A DNA stretch of 50,000 bases. Source: Chrysomallon squamiferum. Its lineage: Eukaryota; Mollusca; Gastropoda; Neomphalida; Peltospiridae. The stretch covers positions 7,886,818 through 7,936,817 of the forward strand of contig CM022668.1 in NCBI GenBank assembly GCA_012295275.1. The letters run 5' to 3'. Positions 44,870 through 50,000 of the stretch are shown piece after piece. The notes beneath the pieces are model-generated. The model had not been told where the DNA came from. It did not search any database and saw nothing but the letters and a program-made list of their open reading frames with translations. Made by a program: the position numbers and the translations under genes. Numbering within the stretch: the stretch's first letter is position 1; the number at the start of each line of letters is the position of its first letter.

Positions 44870-45115
44870 GCCCCAAAAACAATACACCACCGCTCTGACT
44901 GTGTAGCACTCATACGTCCGCCATTTTCATCTCTCCTCGGAAGTACCAGGGGAGTTTGATAACGAGCGACTAAATTGAAAGAGTTCTTCGACCTTCACTT
45001 GGCTCTGTCCCGCGAGGGGGCGCTGCTGTTGTTTTAGGCAGGTAACAGCGACTGCGCATTCTTTCAGGTGGCCGAGGTAGAGGAATGTGGATGAATAATT
45101 AAAACGAACTGTGGG
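44870..45115. promoter_or_regulatory. Island with YY1-like and CTCF-like sites
   Basis: Unique, CpG-containing DNA. ccgccatttt at 44919-44928 is the reverse complement of a good YY1 site; cgcgagggggcgctg at 45011-45025 matches the CTCF core. Such motifs are common at promoters and boundaries, but no gene is visible nearby. Confidence 0.35.
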
Positions 45116-45470
45116 TGGCAGGAATGAGGAAAGGCAATTTAAAAAAGAGAAAAAAAAAAAAGTAAAAAAAGAAAAACAAACGAAAACGATCACGTGAAAA
45201 CGACGTGAATATTAAATTTGATGTGTTTTATTTCAGTTTGTTGGTGATAAAGAATTCATCGACTTAGAATGATCTTAAAATGTCATTTACCTAAGCCGGC
45301 TTTCAAATTACGATTAAAAACGTCCACTTGTATATTTATATATTTACACTTTCTAAATGAAGTGATTAACAGGTTGTCTTGGTGCAAAATGAGGTGTTTT
45401 TGTTTATCTTTCCCCGGCTCTCTCTTTCTGTCTCTCTTCATGTGTTTCTCAAAATTTATCCCTTGCTCTC
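45115..45470. other. A-rich then unique sequence
   Basis: A/G-rich to 45180; no gene recognised afterwards. Confidence 0.4.
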
Positions 45471-46190
45471 CCTCTTTCTGTATTTCTCTCTCTATTCCTT
45501 TCTCTCTGTATTTCTCTCTCTATTTCTTTCTCTCTGTATTTCTCTCTCTATTCCTTTCTCTCTGTATTTCTCTCTCTATTCCTTTCTTTCTGTATTTCTC
45601 TCTCTATTCCTTTCTCTCTGTATTTCTCTCTCTATTCCTTTCTCTGTGTATGTCTGTCTCTGTTCCTTTCTCTCTGTATTTCTCTCTCTATTCCTTTCTC
45701 TCTGTATTTCTCTCTCTATTCCTTTCTCTCTGTATTTCTCTCTCTATTCCTTTCTCTCTGTATTTCTCTCTCTATTCCTTTCTCTCTGTATTTCTCTCTA
45801 TATTCCTTTCTCTCTGTATTTCTCTCTCTATTCCTTTCTCTCTGTATTTCTCTCTATATTCCTTTCTCTCTGTATTTCTCTCTCTATTCCTTTCTCTCTG
45901 TATTTCTCTCTATATTCCTTTCTCTCTGTATTTTTCTCTCTATTCCTTTCTCTCTGTATTTCTCTCTCTATTCCTTTCTCTCTGTATTTCTCTCTCTATT
46001 CCTTTCTCTCTGTATTTCTCTCTATATTCCTTTCTCTCTGTATTTCTCTCTCTATTCCTTTCTCTCTGTATTTCTCTCTATATTCCTTTCTCTCTGTATT
46101 TCTCTCTCTATTCCTTTCTCTCTGTATTTCTCTCTATATTCCTTTCTCTCTGTATTTCTCTCTCTATTCCTTTCTCTCTGTATGTCTCAC
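45470..46190. repeat. 28-bp pyrimidine-rich minisatellite
   Basis: About 25 units of 28 bp (ctctctgtatttctctc followed by tctattccttt), with ctctatattcc variants. As 28 is not divisible by three, the protein period is 84 bp. Two plus-strand frames remain open together (336 codons at 45269-46279 and 278 codons at 45379-46215), both Leu/Ser/Phe-rich. The simultaneous openness shows stop scarcity, not coding. Confidence 0.95.
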
Positions 46191-46407
46191 CGTTGCTGTA
46201 TTTTTCTATGAATGAAATTTTCTCTGTGAATATCTCTATTTCTGTTTTTATATTTTTATTTCTATCTCATTCTTTCTAACTCCCCTAGTTTATCCACTTT
46301 TTTATCTGTTTTTATCTTCTGTCCTTCTTGTTTTTACGTCCTCTCATTCATTCACTCATTCTTTATAACACTCTTTGATGTTTTCCTTCTGAAAACTACA
46401 AAAGTAA
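46190..46407. other. T/C-rich flank, nothing recognised
   Basis: Pyrimidine-rich decay of the array, then AT-rich DNA. Confidence 0.5.
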
Positions 46408-46459
<52 letters not shown>

Positions 46460-46515
46460 ATATATCTATATAATCTATCTATATATCTATCTTTCTATCT
46501 ATCTATATATATATC
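46408..46515. repeat. (TA)n and TATC compound microsatellite
   Basis: TA units at 46414-46457, then TATC/CTAT mixture. Confidence 0.95.
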
Positions 46516-46564
46516 TTAATTATTTTTATTATCTTTTCAACATGTTAATTAGAACTTGTAAATA

Positions 46565-46630
46565 TAGCAGCCTGTAGATGAGTATCGATCCCCCAGTCCC
46601 TAGAGCCTGGGGCTACCACTAAAACTTTCA
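46565..46630 (-). repeat. Candidate tRNA-derived SINE remnant
   Basis: On the minus strand, ttagtggtagccccaggctc (plus 46602-46621) precedes gactgggggatcgatactc (plus 46581-46599). The first resembles an A box, the second a B box (ggatcgatac), but they are closer together than in a normal tRNA, suggesting an internal deletion. Confidence 0.4.
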
Positions 46631-46726
46631 TCTACGTTTTGCAATAACTATACTTCCAGTAAGTAAGTGATTTTACATCAAAGGCGAATAATCTTAGCTC
46701 TGGGCTGTACGTTACTAATATTACTT

Positions 46727-46728
46727 AC

Positions 46729-46804
<76 letters not shown>

Positions 46805-46870
46805 GATGTTGTTGCTGTTGTTGTTGTTGTCGTCGTCGTGGTTGTTGCTGCTGTTGCTGTAGTCGTTTTT
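46727..46870. repeat. (ATT)n then (TTG/TCG)n
   Basis: ATT at 46727-46803, then GTT/CTG/GTC triplets to 46866. Poly-Ile/Val frame is an artefact. Confidence 0.96.
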
Positions 46871-47150
46871 ATTTCATTTTATTTATTTATTGACTGAGTT
46901 GATGAATCTTATAAAATAATAAGCGAAAATAAAAATGTAGTTGTATTTTATTTTTATTTTAATAAAGAGATATATTTTGTAAAGAAAATGCAAATTTTTA
47001 TATTTTGTTACCTTATGAGCGTCAGTATATCAATCCATCTTTTTATGGACAAAGAACAAAAACGTGGAACGGCATTATGACGTCATAAAGGTGTGAGGTA
47101 CAACGGTGGGATAAAACAGATTTTTAGGAGAGAATTTATGTCATTAGGTA
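46870..47150. other. AT-rich sequence containing a CRE palindrome
   Basis: Non-repetitive apart from short AAT runs. It holds the 14-bp palindrome annotated at 47075. Confidence 0.4.
47075..47088. promoter_or_regulatory. CRE-type palindrome TTATGACGTCATAA
   Basis: Identical to 3187-3200. Perfect palindrome centred on TGACGTCA (47078-47085). Confidence 0.55.
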
Positions 47151-47415
47151 ATATTATTGTTGTTGTTATCGTTGTTGTTGTTGTTGTTAATAATATTACT
47201 TCTTTTGTTTTATGATTATTGTTATAGTTATTATTGTGACTATTGCTTTTTGTTAGTATTGTTACAGTTTTTGTTTTTGTTTCAGTTGTTGTTTAGTATT
47301 ATTATTATAATCATCATCATTATTATTGTTAATGATCTTGTTATCATTATAATTAATTTTTATAATTACGTTAAGGGGAAAAAAAGAGAAAAAAATAAAA
47401 GAAAGAAATGGCATT
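47150..47415. repeat. Degenerate (TTG/TTA)n tract
   Basis: GTT units at 47155-47190, ATT/ATC triplets at 47300-47350, then A/G-rich DNA. Confidence 0.8.
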
Positions 47416-47419
47416 CAAT

Positions 47420-47870
47420 ATTCTCTGCATAGCCAAGTTACACCCACGCTAAACTATCTGGATTCGACGCTGAATTATCACATCAGTTTCCAGTTCATAT
47501 CAAAAATCTGAAGTAAAATTAGCAGATCAAAGCAACTAATTAAAAGAACTGCTCTGCAATTCAGAATGGCGCTAACTCAAGTTATACGACTCCAAGTGTG
47601 TAACCAGTACATTGGCACGACCGTTCATAAAGTAACAAAAGTAATTAAAACTGTTTTTTATAAACAACAAGAAGTTTCACATTCTGCGATGCAAATCTTC
47701 ATACATGTTAACGTTATTGTTATTATAATATCTTTTGTGTAAGAATTTTTTAGTTTTCTAAATCATTTATTTTATTTCTTCATTGTGATATTCTTTCTTC
47801 TTTGTCTCCTACTTTTTCAGCCTTTGTTCTTTAATATTTCATTTGCATTTTGTTGCTAATGGGTACGTTC
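47420..47870. other. Unique sequence, nothing recognised
   Basis: Low-repeat to about 47700, then T-rich. No gene. Confidence 0.35.
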
Positions 47871-47879
47871 ATAAATACA

Positions 47880-48058
47880 TGTGTGTATACACACACTACA
47901 CACCTATATAATAAACAGAAACACACACATACGCATATACATACATACATACATACATATACATACATATATATATACACACACACACACACATACATAA
48001 ACACACTGAGACACATACAGAGGCACACTCAGATACACATAAACAGATACACGTCAAC
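47880..48058. repeat. CA/ACAT-rich tract
   Basis: ACAT at 47937-47966 and AC at 47978-47994, degenerate elsewhere. Confidence 0.9.
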
Positions 48059-48059
48059 A

Positions 48060-48340
48060 CGTGTACTATTACTGTTTAAAGGTAGCGCTTACATATTGTC
48101 AGTTAAGAGATATTTTCCGTGGTGTAACAGCGTGTTGTGAATGTGATTGATCGACTAAAGTATAAGAAATATATTTGTACATGATATTCTCTTTCTGTAA
48201 CTCTACCCACTTTGCATTAATTGTTAATTAAGACGTGTCTTTTCAGAGAAACTTGATCTCTGACCTGTTTGTACAGTCGTGTTTCACCTCAAAACCGTAA
48301 TAGAAAGTCTGATTGGTTTTATCTCCTTTCTTTGTTGATC
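48060..48340. other. Unique AT-rich sequence
   Basis: No gene recognised. Confidence 0.4.
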
Positions 48341-48369
48341 TCCCTCTCTCTCTCTCTTTGTAGCTTTCC

Positions 48370-48476
<107 letters not shown>

Positions 48477-48689
48477 TGTCTCTTTGTCTCTCTACATCTA
48501 TTCTGATCTTTCTGTCAAACGTTTTCTTTATTCCTGTTTGTGTTTCTGTATCTGAAACTAAAAGAATTTGACTACAACAACAACAGTATACTGTTGCAAA
48601 ATCCTTCATAGATAAAACTATACTGATGTGTAAACACTTTCTACTCTCTAGACCGGTTTGTGAAGCGTTGTTTTCTACCAGTCTTCTTC

Positions 48690-48800
48690 TTCGTAGTCGT
48701 AGGGACCCCGGTGGATCGAACCCCTGCTGTTGTAAGTCTTTCTTGTACAAACAAACCAGTCTTCTGTGTCCAACTGAGCCGCTCACGAGCTTACGTTTAT
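48690..48800 (-). repeat. tRNA-like element (SINE head or tRNA pseudogene)
   Basis: The best tRNA-like candidate. On the minus strand, ggctcagttgg (plus 48770-48780) matches the A box and ggttcgatcc (plus 48713-48722) the B box, 47 bp apart as in tRNAs with a long variable arm. The T-arm and acceptor pairing is imperfect, so a working tRNA is unlikely. Confidence 0.55.
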
Positions 48801-48964
48801 CAAAAATAAATACAACATGACCAATTGCTAACAGAAGTTCTAATATATTTATTATTTGGTAAGGAGTCTGACTGGGAACCATTTTCATCATGGGCTGTTT
48901 GTTTTGATTTCACCACAGACTCATTTACTTGTGTATTTTAATCCATGTAGCTAGTTGTTTGTGA

Positions 48965-49048
48965 AGTAGTAATACACATATGGCTCAAACTGGAGATCTT
49001 TTCGTCTGAGAAAACCAATCTTACAATGTACTTTACTCAGTACCACCT
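48965..49048 (-). repeat. Candidate tRNA-derived SINE remnant
   Basis: The minus strand reads ggtggtactgagtaaagtac (plus 49029-49048, A-box region) and later cagtttgagcc (plus 48981-48991, B-box-like). It shares aagaytggttt with the element at 48690 at a similar place, so both may belong to one old family. Confidence 0.4.
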
Positions 49049-49049
49049 T

Positions 49050-49255
49050 TTAGAAATTTTAATAATAATAATAATAATATATCTCCAACTGGTGTAGTGT
49101 TTTCATGACTAGGAATTACCTCTGATGACTTTGATCAAACTATAAGAGATATCAGGCTGACATTTTCGCTTCTGAAATACCACACTCTTGACATTTAAAA
49201 TATTAATTGAGATTTGGATTTTCAAATAAACGGATCAATAACTTCGTTTCAAGCA
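49050..49255. other. AT-rich sequence, nothing recognised
   Basis: Short AAT run at 49061-49079; no gene. Confidence 0.4.
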
Positions 49256-49256
49256 G

Positions 49257-49362
49257 AAAAAAAAAAAAAAAAAAAAATAAAATAAATAAATAAATAAATT
49301 AAAAATTAAAAAGCAAAAGATTTAGTTATAGTGATGAGGTAATCGTTTTTTTTTTTTTTTTC
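49257..49362. repeat. Poly-A, AAAT and poly-T tracts
   Basis: A run at 49257-49278, AAAT to 49300, T run at 49347-49361. Confidence 0.92.
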
Positions 49363-50000
49363 TAGCAGAATGACATCACCAGAGTGAGACTTCGTGTCGC
49401 CTGATTAAGTGTACATCTGTTGTGAGTCAGTGAGTGCACGTCTTATTGGTTTATGTAAGTCTTATAATCAGTTATTGCATGTTTATGTACACATGTTCAA
49501 CATAATACGTCCATTATTTTGTGCGACATAATCGTGCGTGTGCATGTGCATTTTCTATCAATACACACACAGGTAAGTACATACGTACGTGAGTACATAT
49601 ATCAGATCTACCGTGCTATATTCTGTTTTCTGAAGGTTTTTTTTATTTTTATTAAGGTGACACATTTTTCTATTCATTATATTTTATTTGTTGTGTTTTT
49701 CTTCTATTTTCATTCTTCATTGATTACATTGGAGTGTTTAAACATGATAGGTCATTAGAGGGCGCTGTGACCTGTTTATACCGTTCCGTCCAGTGCGCAC
49801 GATAGATTTATGAGCGTTCGTGTTTATGGGTGAAAAAAACTCTTATAAAAGATCTTTAACAGCTAATGGAATTTTTTATAACATTGAATGACGACAGTGG
49901 GTTTTATGTCTATATCTGTATGATTCTTAAAACATATAACGTGTTCTGTAGTTAAATAAATAATTCTTCAGATCTGTTTTATTATCTCTTCACTTAGTGT
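49362..50000. other. Mostly unique sequence with a CTCF-like core
   Basis: agagggcgctg at 49757-49767 resembles the CTCF core. The 79-codon frame at 49519-49758 is Phe/Ile/His-rich from T-rich DNA. No gene recognised to the window end. Confidence 0.35.

Noticed and set aside
45269-46279. 336-codon open frame, the longest in the window
   Set aside because: It is translation of a 28-bp CT-rich minisatellite; a second frame over the same DNA is open for 278 codons, and the composition is almost only Leu, Ser, Phe, Ile and Tyr.
48690-48800. Functional tRNA gene on the minus strand
   Set aside because: A and B boxes are good, but the T-arm and acceptor stems do not pair fully by eye. Treated as a SINE head or pseudogene.

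Overview
This window looks like non-coding DNA from a large, microsatellite-rich animal genome. I found no protein-coding gene, rRNA, canonical tRNA gene or CRISPR array that the sequence supports. The open reading frames are almost all stop-poor translations of simple repeats (poly-Leu/Ser from CT runs, Arg-Glu from GA runs, His-Thr and Cys-Val from CA/GT runs, poly-Asn/Ile/Tyr from AAT runs). The dense, long and varied arrays ((AAT)n, (CT/GA)n, (CA/GT)n, (TA)n, several families of 24-91 bp minisatellites), together with scattered eukaryote-type tRNA-derived remnants, fit a metazoan. The overall look resembles cephalopod mollusc intergenic DNA, but that taxonomic guess rests on general style and has low confidence.

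Layout: 1-5.0 kb is AT-rich with trinucleotide tracts, a 10-bp-period repeat, a CRE palindrome and a tRNA-like remnant. 5.0-6.4 kb is a 29/31-bp minisatellite. 6.4-10.6 kb is mostly simple repeat. 11.1-11.5 kb and 12.1-12.45 kb hold degenerate 24-bp and ~91-bp tandem repeats. 13-25 kb alternates simple repeats with low-repeat islands (15.2-15.7, 16.5-16.9, 18.1-18.7, 21.1-21.3, 23.2-23.6 kb), plus a fragment of a palindromic interspersed repeat (15.88 kb) and a 33-bp minisatellite (21.9-22.6 kb). 25-30.5 kb contains both copies of a 75-bp dispersed repeat, the second ending exactly where a 2.2-kb, 56-bp-unit minisatellite begins (30.57-32.8 kb). A ~0.8-kb non-autonomous DNA transposon with terminal inverted repeats lies at 35.26-36.07 kb. 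A ~256-bp uninterrupted (CT)n adjoins a tRNA A-box at 37.3 kb. 38-45.2 kb has the richest low-repeat islands, including a promoter-like NRF1/CRE/ETS cluster (40.3-40.7 kb), a relatively GC-rich island with paired CTCF-like cores (42.6-43.3 kb) and an old ~80-bp tandem repeat (43.4-44.2 kb). 45.5-46.2 kb is a 28-bp minisatellite, and the remainder is simple repeats and tRNA-like remnants.

Since there are no genes, functional interpretation is limited. The best candidates for function are the islands with recognisable transcription-factor palindromes and CTCF-like cores. The best candidates for undescribed elements are the minisatellites, the tRNA-derived remnants, the degenerate 43.4-44.2 kb repeat and the transposon. 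Nothing here is proof of a new biological system.
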